Below, piece after piece: positions 46,882 to 59,497 of a DNA stretch of 62,738 nt. The stretch comes from Dirofilaria immitis. Lineage: Eukaryota; Nematoda; Chromadorea; Rhabditida; Onchocercidae. A program made the translations under genes and the position numbers. The notes under the pieces are model-generated. The model searched no databases, was not told the DNA's origin, and was given only the letters and a program-made list of their open reading frames with translations. The stretch lies in NCBI GenBank assembly GCA_024305405.1, contig JAKNDB010000090.1, forward strand, positions 1 through 62,738. The letters run 5' to 3'. Numbering within the stretch: position 1 is the first letter of the stretch; each line of letters starts with the position of its first letter.

Positions 46882-49800
46882 ATGATGGCAAATACTTCTG
46901 AAGGTTTATCATTTTGTGATTATTCTTGTCCTACTTATATATTTCCTTCCTCCTTTTATCATAATAGAAAATAAGTATAATAATATGAGCAAAAGAATAA
47001 TTTTCATATAAAAGATTTAGGACAGGGAATATTGAATAATCGGTTTAATCTGAATAATTTGAAGTAGGGATAATCTAATAAAATGGTTAATTAATGGAAA
47101 ATATTTATCACTGATATGATGAATCTTTCAAAAGTTATATCTTCCTGTGTAATCAAAATAATAATTGTAAAGAGTGATCAGATAGTAGTTACTAGTTGCA
47201 GTAATATTTTAATTATGAACGATTTGTAGCAAAGATAAATGATGAATATAATGAAGGCATTGCGATTGAAAACGATCTATTAACATCGACACCAATAGAC
47301 AATAATGTTTATTGTCGGACTTTGCTACAGAATGAATTTACATTTACTCCTTGTCACAATTTTACGAATCTTAAAGAAAACACCGTTTCCACATCAGAAT
47401 TGCATTCATCTCACTTCATTTCACAAAGTCAAACATTTGTAAATGACAGATATGATAAGGAGGTAAAAAAATTTATTTGTCCTTTATTAAATTAGTTTCT
47501 TTTCAATAAAAATTAATTTTTGAAAAATTTTAAATATTTATGGTATTTAATTCGATATATATTAAAAACATTTGATATTTTTGTAAAATACAGTGTTGTA
47601 CTTCAACATGGGAAATAAATTTACTTATTATCACTTGTAATATCAGCTATTTCATTCATTAAACATTGTTGATTTTTGGAAGACATAAGTATCTAATTTT
47701 CATATATCATTATAAATGGGTAAGCATCTTGATTTTTAATGAAATTCTTATTTTAACATAGGATACGTCCTTTCTTGCTCCATCTAGTTCTTTGGGCATA
47801 CGAGTAATCCCCAGAAAGCATCGTCAGGTACGAATTTTACTGCTCTCTTCGACTTTTTTTCTTTAATTAGTAATTATATATCAGTTAATCAGTCTCATAT
47901 CTTTAAATGCGATAACAGCTGAAGAAATACCTGAGTTAGATTACTTGAAAAGTTTTAGTCTCTGAATTTTATTTTTTCCTTACCATAACATTTATTTTGT
48001 TAATTTATGTGTTCATTAGTAATAATTATTTATCCGATTTTCAGTTGGTAATATCTACAATTCCCACACTGGAGTTTTGATGCATTTTTCACCGGGTACT
48101 AATGCATCAAACACGACAATGAAGACGAAACTTGAATTACTAAAAAAGACATGATTTACAAAAACAAAAATTAAAAGTAAATTGCAATCTTTTTTTTTTT
48201 TTAAGGAAAATTTCTGATTTTATTCATCAATAATATTTTATATTTTGTCTCCGATTAAATTAATAAAATATAAAATTTTCAGAATCGAGTTTATCTTATG
48301 GTCACATTGATTTGCATGAAACGGAAAGAAATTTTTCAAGCTCAGTTTTGGAATATCAAATTCTACCAACAATCGTCAAGAAACTGAGAATATTGACGCT
48401 TCTGTTCGATTTCCGCTCAGTACCACTGTAAATTCCATTTCAGATTTCAGCAAAGCAACAAATGCCACTTATATTGTCCAGCCATTAATACGTACAGGTA
48501 TAATACTTTAAATTCAATTATTTGACTTTTTAGCTTACTGTTTATTTACTAGTACTATAATTTTCTACATTTACATTAGTTAAAGACCTCTTTATCATAT
48601 GAATTTATAACCCAAGAAAAGATGGTGATTATAAATGTGTTCTAATTAAAATTAATTAAGTTTGATTTAAAAATTAAACAAACTTTTTTTTTTAATGGTT
48701 GCTGTTATCCAAGAAACATGTAAAAAGGTGTGATTTTTTTATTTCTTTATCACTTAATTGCGTTTTTCATCTCCGAAGATTTCGAACTTTTAATTATTTG
48801 ATTATTTAACTTTTTAAATGAATATCCTTTTACAGCTGGACGTAATTTCGTTTCTCGATGCACAAAAACAGAAGTAGATAAAAAATCGTCTCATCTAATA
48901 GCATTATCATCATGGCTGAATTTCCTACTTGATGAAAAACATGATGCCGATAATAACAGTGAAATTCTAGCCAAAAGCAAGAGAGGTAGTCGTTCATTTT
49001 ATCATTTTTTTTTGACCTTTCATTTTAGCTTTTCTTACTTTTTTTTACTTTTTAATACTTCATTCATTGTTGCATATATTTTGCGTGAATCCTAGATGTT
49101 GAACAATACCTGAGGAAACTACTGACATCGAAGAATGATATTCCAGCGATGAAAGATAATGAATCACAAAATAACATCAGTTACAAGTATTTCATGGTTA
49201 AAAATGAACTTAATGAAATGCGAGCTAGAGTAATGTCATTGGCAATTAATTGAAAAATTATGAAATTGATATCAAGTGATCTCCTCTGCATCCAAAATAT
49301 TGCAGATTTCGTTTATTGTATAAAAGCTCACCGATTCCAAATGATATTGCAACTATCGTAAAAGATAATAAAATTACAGTTAGAATGGATAGACGAGTTT
49401 ATGCTGATATCGGCAAGTCTTTTTTTCTGAATAAATTAAATATGGAAATTTATTTAAAATATTATTTTACATAAATTTCTATGAATTATGAAGAAATTGT
49501 GATTGAAAGAGTTTCAGGACTACAAACAGAATTGCTCAGCCTGTTTCTGAGTTTCCATCCGTTCTATCTCCGATTGGGTCTGGAAACGATCTTATCCATC
49601 AACATAGAAATAAGAGCTGATTGCACAAATCAACTCAGAGGCATTACTTATGTAATAGCGCAAAACATTTTTAAAAATCCCAAAATCATGAATAATCGGA
49701 AATATGTGCAAGGGAAATCAAAGTGAGTTAGTTAAAATTTAAACGTTGAATTTTTATTGAAAAACAAGTTCTATTTTATTTTTTTAGAATGCTAATCAAT

Positions 49801-52800
49801 GATAAAGGTGCGAAAGCTCTTCTACAGCATTTCTTGACAAAAATGTGTCAATTTTTATTTATTGTTGATAAAAGGCATGGCGAGATAACACAATATCGAG
49901 AAAAAACCGCTGTCTTTTTGTTAAATGGTCAGCTTATAAGGTAAGGAGTTATGTTCGTTTATTAACTCATAAATAGACATGTGCTGTTATTGCATAAACT
50001 ATTTGTGTATTTGCTCATGATATTTATGTTCAGAGTATAAATGATGTAGTGGTAATGTTAAGTAGAGAATTGATGAGTGGTACTAGCAATTTGCCGAAAA
50101 CTCTCTCTCGTTTGGGTCTTTTTCTGGATCGTAAACAAGGATTTTTCGAACAGTTTCAATACCATGTAACTGACCTGTTGAAGGATCTTAGCAATGGAAT
50201 GATTCTTGGGTAATAATTTTTTAATATGTTTCTGCGTAGTGTTTACTGTGAGCTGAAAGTATCATCAAAATTTCATTTAAAAAAAAAAAAAAAAGTAAAT
50301 TTCAGACGGACGGTGGAAATTTAGCCAATCTTCCATATAACACAGTGATACATTGTTTGCGTGATCCCGGAGGAGATCGACTTCGCAAAGTGAGCAATAT
50401 GAGAACAGTGATTGATTTTGCTAAACGAAAAGCATTCTTCCTAAAGGTGAAATAGAAATTTTAGTAAACATTTTTTCTTAATCAATTGAGATTTTGATAA
50501 ATTAAATAAATTTGATATACATTTCTGAGAATAATTTTAAAATAATAATTAACTTTATTGAAGATTTGTATGTGGATATTGATGGTATTGTACAAGGAAA
50601 TATCGATGAAATCATACAACTTCTTTGGCGATTTGTCGGCAAAGAATTGGTAAATTTTAACATTTTTAATTTTTTTTTTAAATGATTTGACATCATGATC
50701 ATGTAATTTCCGATTTTACTTATAGGGTGATGTCAATGAATTAGATAACTGCGATGCTGAAATTAACTCGATATCTGACCAACTTCAGAGCTTATTCGGC
50801 ATATCATATGAGGTTGAAAAAAATTTATGAATATTCGGTAACAAGCAAACTTACATGTATAGCAGATTTTTTACGATTTAGATACGAAATCCTCTGGAAC
50901 TTGCTGATGGAATATTGTTTTCCTTATTATGGAAGCAATATTATTCATACGGTATACCGTTTGAACTCTTCGATGGTACAACAGTTTTAGAGCAAATTGC
51001 AAATGCTGTAAGTCTATTACTAATATTAAAATGGATAACTGGCTATTAATTATGTGTTCGAATTTTAATTTATTGATATGAATATGTGATATTGCAGGCT
51101 GAGTATCATTTTGGTATCCCATCATCAATGCTGGTAAAATGGAAAGAAGCACCTGAAGAAAAAGCACTCTGTCTCTTCACTAAAATTTTTTATTACGCTT
51201 ATATGAATGTCATAAATTTACTTGTGCCGCGATTACAATACAACGTGCTTTCCGACGATATCGCATCAATTTGAGAATGACTTCTGATATTTCTTATAAA
51301 AAAATGTTTAATGGAAATTATGTAAATTACCATAAATGTATTTTTACTATTTTCCCATCATTTTTTTTTATGCAGAAAAGCAATTTTCGTGTATAAGAAT
51401 TCTAAAATTATTGAAATAAGAAATGAACTAAATGCTTCTGTAAGGTTATCAGTTTCATTTTTGTGAGGATTATGGCAGAAGGAAATTTTATATAAAGTAG
51501 GAGAGACGAAATTTCGCACTGCTTGAGTATTTTATAGACTGTTTTCCAGTTTTATGGATCAGATCAGTTAGCAAGATCATCTCAATTAACAGCGGAGGAA
51601 GATGCGAAACGAATAAAAGCTTCAATCACAATACAGGTTAATGTGATATTGAGATTTTTTTCGAAATAATCCAAAACCTTATCGTTAAAATCAGTATTTG
51701 AGCGATATGCAGTATACTTATATTTTAAAATAATACAGCATAAAATAGTTTGCTAAAGTAAAAAAAAAAGATAACTTATCATATTATGATTACTTTTATT
51801 TTTGTATAAACCGCTAAAGATTCATTAGTCTTTGATTATTATTTTTTTTTCATGTTTTATATGTCATCAATTTCAGCGATACCTTCGTGGATGGCTTGCA
51901 CGGGCGCTTTACCAAAAATGAAGTACGACAATACTTTGCAAGAACGAGAAATAAAAGCAGTTATCATACAGGCACGTTATATATGTATTAGTTTCAATAA
52001 TCTTTTACAGATAAGCATTTTAAAATCATTTGCAAGATTAAATATACATTTTTATATTTTGTGCGAATATGTTCAATATTTTGTTCAGAAGTCTATAAAT
52101 AATATCGTTGGAAATGCATATACAGAATTTTACATATTACTGATAAAATATAGTAGTTTGTGGTGAACGTGTTGTACTCTGATGTTTATATTCGCAGTTA
52201 GCTTTTCAGAAATTTATTCGTGGTTGGCTTGCACGAAGGTTTTATCTTACATTATTGCATGAACATAATGTAAGAAAACAAGAAAATGCATCAATCGTTA
52301 TACAAGTAAGTTTCTAATCATATGCTGTTTGTTGAGTGTTCATTCTCCTATTATAATACTATAGATAAGTTTACCTGATTTTTAAATTTTTATTAATTAC
52401 AAATTTTAGAGACACGTTCGTTTTGGCTGGCACGAAAATCCGAAGTACGTAACGGAAAGATTTTGCAAAATGCAGCACGAGTTTTACAGGTAAATTTCAA
52501 AATATGAGAATCTCTGCTGATTATGTAAATACGGAGTGTGATTATAGAAAACTGAGGGTTAAAAACTTCTATAGAATTAATAAATTAGGAGAAAACTGAA
52601 AAAATTTTGATTTGTAAAACTTATTGAAATGGATAATTAAGTTTTTTCTATTTTTTTTACTACTATAAACAGTTTAGAACATTTAACTTCTAGAAGTATA
52701 TACGTGGTTGGTTAGCAAGATTGCATTATCGGAATATGCTGCATGAATTATCTTTATGTAGACGGGAAAATGCTGCAATCACGTTGCAGGTAATGTTACA

Positions 52801-55800
52801 CCTGCATATTTGGATTTAGATTTTATATCTTGCATTTCGAGATTGTTATAGTTTTAAGATTTAAATGGAAATAGAATTTTTTCTTCAAATGATTTTAGAG
52901 ATACGCACGTGGTTGGATAATCCGTCAAAATTATCATAAAATGCGACATGAAGCAACTTTATTTAAAAAAGAACATGCAGTTATCACTTTGCAGGTATAT
53001 TATTAACAAAAAGAAAGTTGGAGACTTGCATCAAAGCAATAAATGACGAAAAAGTTTCAAAATTTTTGATTTTTCATTTTTTACCTTTGATTTTTGCAAT
53101 AAGACAATTTCAAACATCTAATTTCTAGAAGTATATACGTGGTTGGTTAGTAAGATTGCATTATCGGAATTTGCTGCATGAATTATCTTTATGTAGACGC
53201 GAAAATGCTGCAATTACGTTGCAGGTAATGTTACACCTGCATATTTGGATTTAGATTTTATATCTTGCATTTCGAGATTGTTATAGTTTTAAGATTTAAA
53301 TGGAAATAGAATTTTTCTTCAAATGATTTTAGAGATACGCACGTGGTTGGATAATCCGTCAAAATTATCATAAAATGCGACATGATGCAACTGTATTTAA
53401 AAAAGAATGTGCAGTTGTCACTTTGCAGGTGTATTAAATATAATTTCTTTTTTAAAAAAAAAAAAGAAAATTGTAAATTTATACAAAAACAATAAATAAC
53501 GAAAAAGTTTCGGAAATTTTGATTTAATAAATTCAAAATGAACATTTTTGCATTTTTTTCTTCCCTTTTCCTCCTTTTTTTTTTCTATAAGACAATTTCA
53601 AACATTTAGTTTCTAGAAGTATATACGTGGTTGGTTAGCATGATTGCATTACCGGAATTTGTTACATGAATTATCTTTGCGTAGACGCGAAAATGCTGCA
53701 GTTACGTTGCAGGTACATATTTAGACCTATAGATCTGCTTATTATATCCTTACATTTTGAGCTTACCCGAGTTTTGAGATTCAAATGATAATAGAATTCG
53801 AGATTTTTCTACAATCATTTTTTTGTTGAAATGATTTTAGCAATACAGCTCATAGCTGCATAATCTTTCTTGTTTTTAAAAAATGAATTGCGACATGAAG
53901 TAATTCTGTTTGGAAAACAATGTGCGATTATTACTTTGTATTATATACATTGAAATGTATTATGTATTATCTTGTCTTTAAGCAATTTCGGTGCAAAAAC
54001 TTTCATGTAACTTTTCACGCTGCATGCTTTTGTTAATTAACTTGCTGTTTTCAAGCAGAAGTTTGAATCCTAAATGTAAATATACAGAAATTTACATTAC
54101 TTTAATGGTTCTAGCGATATTTACGTGGGTGGATAGCACGAAGAAACTATTGGCTAATGCATCGGAAAGAAATGATTTCTGGCGAACGAAAATGTGCAAT
54201 ATTTACTATGCAAGTAAGCATTTTTGCAACAATGTAACAGTTAAATTTGATAGCAGGCAGTCGTTTCTATCATGTCTAGAAGCTTTTCTTTCAATAACTA
54301 CTGTTGATCCCTTTGTAATTAGCTGGGTTTCTCTGGAGATTTCCGAGAATTCTAAATCGTAGAGAATCGAATAATCTATCGAAAACCTTAGTTTGATCGA
54401 ATAATCTATCGGAAAACATGAAAGAATATAGAAAAAAAGAATGAATTAATTGAATGAGATAGTTATATGTTTATCAAAATGTCAAAAATATTAATTAAAG
54501 AATTGCAGAATTCCACTTTTGCTATGGAGTGTTCGAATGAAAAATTGGAAAACAAAATTTGTGAGTCCGAAATTATCAGTAGCACGGAATGTTTACAGAT
54601 GTTACGTGAATTAAAAGGCAGCATAATCGTTTACGGAAAAAACGTCAGAAATTTTTACGAGCTGTTGAGGTAAACTATAAACCAAATCAAATTGTAAATA
54701 TCAGCACTTTTTTTCCTAATTTTGCAACTATTTATAAAAGGAATAATTATTGCAGAATAAAATCAAATTTGCGCTTCTGCTTAAGGCAGAAAGAGATCGA
54801 CGCATAATGGCTGCTATAAAAATACAGGTATTTTTACAAAACTAATATGAGCAAATTGAAATTATAAATGAAGCAAGATTCAGATTTTTAACTGCACAAA
54901 TTTGAAGTCATGGTGGCGCGGATGTCTTTTTCACAAGCATTCTGTAGCAATTCACAATGAAATCGCTTCGAATTGTATTGCTCATCAAAAAGTAGTCTCT
55001 AATGAGGAATGGAATGAAGGAATGCAGCCGATTCTAAATCGCGTGATGAATGCAATGACGAATTTGAATTCAGAGCGCCTTTATGTTCGCTACAAAGCTG
55101 CTAAAGTGTTGCGTTGGTTTTTTCTTTTTTTTTTTTTGTTTAGAGTGATAGACCAATAAGGTTTTATTTTGGAAAATATTTTATGCAAGTTGATTTGTTC
55201 TTCATTACTTTATTGAAATATTTTAGAAAAATTTGTTGGTTCATCACAACTGTGCGCTGAATATGTATTCAACAATGGTGGTCTGGAGTGTGTTTTAGAT
55301 TCTTTAGAAGGCTGTAATCGCGGCGTTGGATCAACCGAAGTGGTGATTCCTCTTTGCTCCATCTTGCGGAGTCTATTGAAGGTTTTCTCATTTTCATTTA
55401 AACTTCATATTTAAATCTTCGTTTAAATTTCAAAATTAAGTAATATTGTATCCTATATTCTACTAAAAGACGAGAAATATGGTTTCAGTTTGAAATTATT
55501 CGGAACAAACTCACCGGTGAGCGTCAACAAGATATTGTGAAACAATGTTATCATTTTATGTTAGCATTTCATAGAGTTCCAAAAGTGGTGACCGACTTAA
55601 GTGCGATTATTATAGCATTAAATGGAAAAAGTGAACAGGTGGGCAGTTCAAAAGTTTCTGCCATTTGCCAAAACTGCAAGACAAGTTTACAAATGATAAG
55701 TTTGCATACTCCTGAGTTCTTATGAGTTGTATTGCATTTTTACTGATTTTGATGCAGACTAATTTAGAAGCAGTGGTTCGTGGGATGTCATTTGTTCTTA

Positions 55801-55929
55801 AAATAATCATCAATTATTTTCAGTATAAAAGCGCCCTATTTTATTGCGGAGTTGACGAAGAGATTTGCTAAATTATCAGAATATGATGAGAGAACGATTG
55901 CACTCAAAAACTTCAGAATTGTATCCTAA
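46882..55929 (+). CDS. aspm-1-like: ASPM (abnormal spindle) homologue, right copy, C-terminus kept but disrupted inside
   Basis: Spindle-pole protein family. The probable first exon (MMANTSE, 46,882-46,903) joins in phase to 47,230-47,462. Further exons are near 47,761, 48,285, 48,837, 49,095, 49,305 and 49,481-49,725 (PFYLRLGLETI). CH-domain exons run from 49,790 to 51,290, and IQ exons lie at 51,877, 52,210, 52,411, 52,694, 52,899, 53,129, 53,333, 53,617 and 54,115. A C-terminal helical-repeat region (54,752-55,929, containing LEGCNRGVGS) resembles the ASPM tail. Breaks are a T lost in exon 48,346-48,349, a T lost in the CH exon at 50,320-50,322, a TGA at 53,641-53,643 where the left has CGA, and shifts shared with the left near 51,190, 51,910 and 52,425. 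Which breaks are real cannot be told from sequence alone. Confidence 0.85.
53841..53940 (+). pseudogene. Decayed IQ exon inside right ASPM
   Basis: After an ATTTTAG acceptor this exon-sized block still resembles the second exon of the IQ cassette (it keeps TTGCGACATGAAG), but an early TAG closes it and the donor is lost. It is probably skipped. Confidence 0.6.
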
Positions 55930-56748
55930 ATTAGATTGGTAAAATGTATTATTTATTTCAGTTACGTTTTTATCACAAATCTGGATATGCTTTATGTAAA
56001 AAACGAATTACTATTTGTTTTCGAAACTTTAATTTTGCTCACGCTTGGTTCGATATTAATTGAAATAAAGCTCTTTTACAATCCATATTTATATTACTTT
56101 CTTCATGTATTCATTCATATAATTCACACTTGTGATTAGCGTACTTTTACATAACTTTAGCAATTTTTGGTAACTGTAATTGAAAGAAAGCGAATGAAGA
56201 ATCGAAAATTTGATTGTGATTTTGAAAAACTATTCAGTATTACTCATTTACTATTATTTGTTTTTGCACAGTACTTTTCTGGCACTTGAAAAATTTTTCC
56301 AAATATTACTACACAACTTTATTATCTGTATGTCATATTTTAGAAAAATTAACATTTTTAAATTTCGCACCTGAAATTTTGAATTAAAACTCAATTTTGA
56401 GAAATTATGCGTAATTTCGTTCTATAACATCTTTTATATATATGTTATTTATTCGAATTCATTTATGATGCAATATGAAAATATAGTGCTTGTCCTGTGA
56501 GAGTCTATGTGGCAAAATATAGATTTGAAGTTTGTATTTCAGATTATTTGAAAATTCGATCTGTTTCTTGAGAGTGGAACTTGCAGTGATATCATTAATG
56601 CTGTCATAATAGAAAAAGTCACATATGTTTATTTAAAATTATAAATAATCAAAGCTCGTTAGCATGCTAAAATTTATGTTTTAATTTTAATTGATCTGCA
56701 ATGCTTTACTTATTGTACTTTTGCTGTTGAATTTAGAGAAAATCAAAA
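55930..56748. other. Intergenic, diverged mirror of about 2,100-3,000
   Basis: No coding exon seen. Patches such as GGCAAAATATAGATTTGAAG match the left arm in reverse complement with frequent differences. Confidence 0.6.
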
Positions 56749-57207
56749 TTAAATGTTAAAAAGAAACAACGTAAACCTTTTTCCGCAAGTAATATGCCAT
56801 ACGAATTTTCTGGAATATAAATAAAAAAGAACTGAATGCAAAATTATAAAATATTTACAATTGAAAAAAAAAGAAATTAAAGTAGAATGATTTATCACTG
56901 CGTATCGTTGCGTAATTTTGCTGATTGCCTTTATTATAATCCCAAGTCCCCGTAAAGCTGTGATCCCAAAGCCAATTCTATGAGCGAGTAGGTCCAAACC
57001 AGGATTTGTTGGTATCAATCCATTATTAAAGAAATTTAACAATTCCAAATTACTGATTAAAGTTGGTTTGATATCGCTCTGCGCGATAGATCCAAAAATG
57101 GTGATAAGAACTCTAGTTCTCTTAAACCGGCTAAATTTGGTTGGTTGTAACTCTTGCCCAAATGTCATTGACATAAACAGAAATGCAATTGGGAGAAATT
57201 GCATCAT
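56749..57207 (-). CDS. Small secreted protein of unknown function (only intact member of four copies)
   Basis: An uninterrupted 152-codon frame starting MMQFLPIAFLFMSMTFGQEL, a clear signal peptide with cleavage expected near Gly-Gln. A basic segment (KFSRFKRTRV) and an amphipathic stretch (LELLNFFNNGLIP, FGITALRGLGIIIKAISK) follow. An AGCTTTAG sits two bases before the ATG and may serve as a trans-splice acceptor. The last 50 residues are AT-rich and of doubtful reality, so the true end may be earlier by splicing. Three related copies (1,737; 501 minus; 58,494) are broken, so persistence of this frame hints at function. I do not recognise the family. Confidence 0.5.
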   Translation of the reverse strand: MMQFLPIAFLFMSMTFGQELQPTKFSRFKRTRVLITIFGSIAQSDIKPTLISNLELLNFFNNGLIPTNPGLDLLAHRIGFGITALRGLGIIIKAISKITQRYAVINHSTLISFFFNCKYFIILHSVLFYLYSRKFVWHITCGKRFTLFLFNI

Positions 57208-57208
57208 G

Positions 57209-58490
57209 CCTAAAGCTGATCAAATATTTAATTTTTTAAATGAGCAAAATTTAATATTGGAAGTGGAATTAATGCATTGATATTCATAAGATTAATTTCT
57301 TCCTGTTTTAGCTGCTTCGCCCAACATAATTGATATTAATATATCGGATTAGATGCAAACGATAATAATTGCTTCTTGAAAAAATTACCTGAGATAATGA
57401 AAGATGCTATGGTTGTAGTATTAGATCACATTAACAACTACAAATGATCAATTTTATAATGAATTGTGGAATATTTGTACAAATATCGAGAGTTTAATAA
57501 AAATTACAATTTCTAACAAAAAATGTTCAAAGAACATAATAAATGTAAACAAAGTAATTATATATTTAGTTCGAGTGGGAAAAAGTTCTTCCTTAGTACT
57601 TTCTGGAACTATCAACTTCAGTTCCGTTAACTAAATACGCAAACTTTGTTCGATACTTAATTTCTTTGACAACGAACAGTTCCTATTTACAAATAAAATA
57701 GGCGAGAGAAAAAAGCTTGCAAACTAAATTCAAGTTTTTTGTTAACTAAAGCATTTTATTCTTTGATTATTTAATTAAGTTGATACAATCATTCGCTACC
57801 TTAAACGAATCTCCAAAATTTACTGAAGTTATCCGTAGTTCTTTCTCAAAATAATAAATGATAATAAGTTCAGAAATTCGTGAAATTTGAAGAAGGATCA
57901 ATAATCTACACAACTTTATTAAATGATCAAAGACTGAAATGCTTTACGTTGATAAAAAACTTGGATTTAATTTGCAAGCTTTTATTCTTCCTTTTATTTT
58001 ATTTGTAAACAGGAATTGTTCGTTGTCAAAGATTAAGCGCCGGAAAGAGTTTACACATTTAGTTAATGGAGTCGAAATGAAATAGTTCCAGAAAGTATTA
58101 CGAGAGAATAATTATTTTCCCATATTCCATTATCTTCTTTAAACATTTTTTGCTGGAAATTGTAATTCTTTATTATATTCTCGGTATTTGCATAAATATT
58201 TCACAATTCACTATGAAAATGATCATTTGTAGTTTATGTGATCATCCATTCCACTACTGTAGCATTACTTATTATCTCAGATTTTTTCAAGAAGTATTTT
58301 TTAAATTATTTTTTATTTTCGTTTGCATCAAATATGAAATATTTATGTCAATTATGTTGAGCAAAACAGCTAAAACAGAAAAAATTAATTGAAAAATTAA
58401 TCTTAGAATATCAATGCATTAAGTCCAATTCAATATTAAATTTTGCTCATTTAAAAAATTAAACTATTTGATCAGCTTTAGGTATGACCA
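57209..58490. repeat. Nested inverted repeat, about 580-bp arms
   Basis: Arms at about 57,209-57,790 and 57,905-58,490 are reverse complements at roughly four bases in five, with about 115 bp between. Each arm abuts one copy of the secreted-protein gene, so the gene was duplicated head to head together with its upstream region. Confidence 0.85.
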
Positions 58491-58493
58491 ACT

Positions 58494-58600
58494 TCTCTCA
58501 GTTGTCTTTCAGCTCTTTCATTGAAATAAACAAGAAGTTACGATCACAACTGATTTAGCCGATTTAATAGGACTGGTATTGCTATTACCGTTTTTTTTTT
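58494..58600 (+). pseudogene. Decayed divergent twin of the secreted-protein gene
   Basis: ATG at 58,494 follows the same AGCTTTAGG context as the intact gene. The frame runs MTNFSQLSFSSF and stops after about 26 codons at TTTAGCC. A 19-base T run at about 58,591 interrupts the rest. Confidence 0.65.
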
Positions 58601-58861
58601 TTTTTTTTTCCAATCTATCATCTGTCATCACTTTTTTCTTCCAACTTATCGTATTGAAGGAATTGTAAATCGTTTAGCGTATTTGTAATCGAAGTATTGC
58701 TAAGACGGATTAGACCATTGATTATCAAATAAATGAAATAGTACAATAAACAATCTAACTGATCGGCAAATCTTTTCTACGTCTAAAACAACTGAAAATC
58801 TGTATAAAGATAGTTTAATGGTTAATTTTACTTCTGAAATTTGCTAACGCATCGAATTTGA

Positions 58862-58893
<32 letters not shown>

Positions 58894-58902
58894 GCAGCAG
58901 AT
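58862..58902. repeat. (CAG)n run, right arm
   Basis: About 13 CAG/CAA units, longer than the left-arm counterpart (98-122). It is flanked by a direct duplication: ATGGTTAATTTTACTTCTGA near 58,817 recurs in variant form at 58,993. Confidence 0.9.
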
Positions 58903-59001
58903 AGTTTAATGGTTAATTTTACCAAAATCTACGCTCCACGACCACAATCACTACCATAGGCAATACTAACAACAACAGGTTAAAAGCGCCTAATGGTTAG
59001 T

Positions 59002-59497
59002 TTTACTTCTGAAACTTGCTAACGCATCGAATTTGATCTTTAACAAAGTCAACCATTATAGTATATTTGTTTCATTCTATTAAGACTTCATTGATATGAA
59101 TCTCTCTTATTTTCTAGTTTTCTACAAAATAAATTTTCAAATCAATGATATTATTCATATTACTGAAATCTCGTTAATATATATGATTCCGCTACTTGAA
59201 GATTAGGTTGGAGTATTCAGAAAACTAATCAATCATGAGAAAGAAATTCAACTTAGCTTATTCTATCTTGCAAAATGCTAATCTGAATTTTATTTAACAT
59301 AAGCGATGGTCTGGAATCGACAGAACATGAATCATGTTTAATTAGAACTTGGAGTTGGCCTCATTACTTGACTTGTAAGAATTTTGTAATTCTGTCAAAT
59401 AGTTCTTAATTATTGATTCATTGTTCAATTTTATTTAGCTCAAAAAAATAAAATTTCAATTTTGCTTGCTTAAATAGAATAAAATATCGTTTTCCAG
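59002..59497. other. Sequence just beyond the visible right-arm match, no gene seen
   Basis: It starts with a second copy of the segment at 58,817-58,861 (TTGCTAACGCATCGAATTTGA). Nothing else was recognised. Confidence 0.5.

Noticed and set aside
54467..54673. Separate small gene of 68 codons
   Set aside because: It lies between ASPM IQ and C-terminal exons on the same strand, ends at a good donor and has a diverged mirror in the left arm, so it is most simply an ASPM exon.
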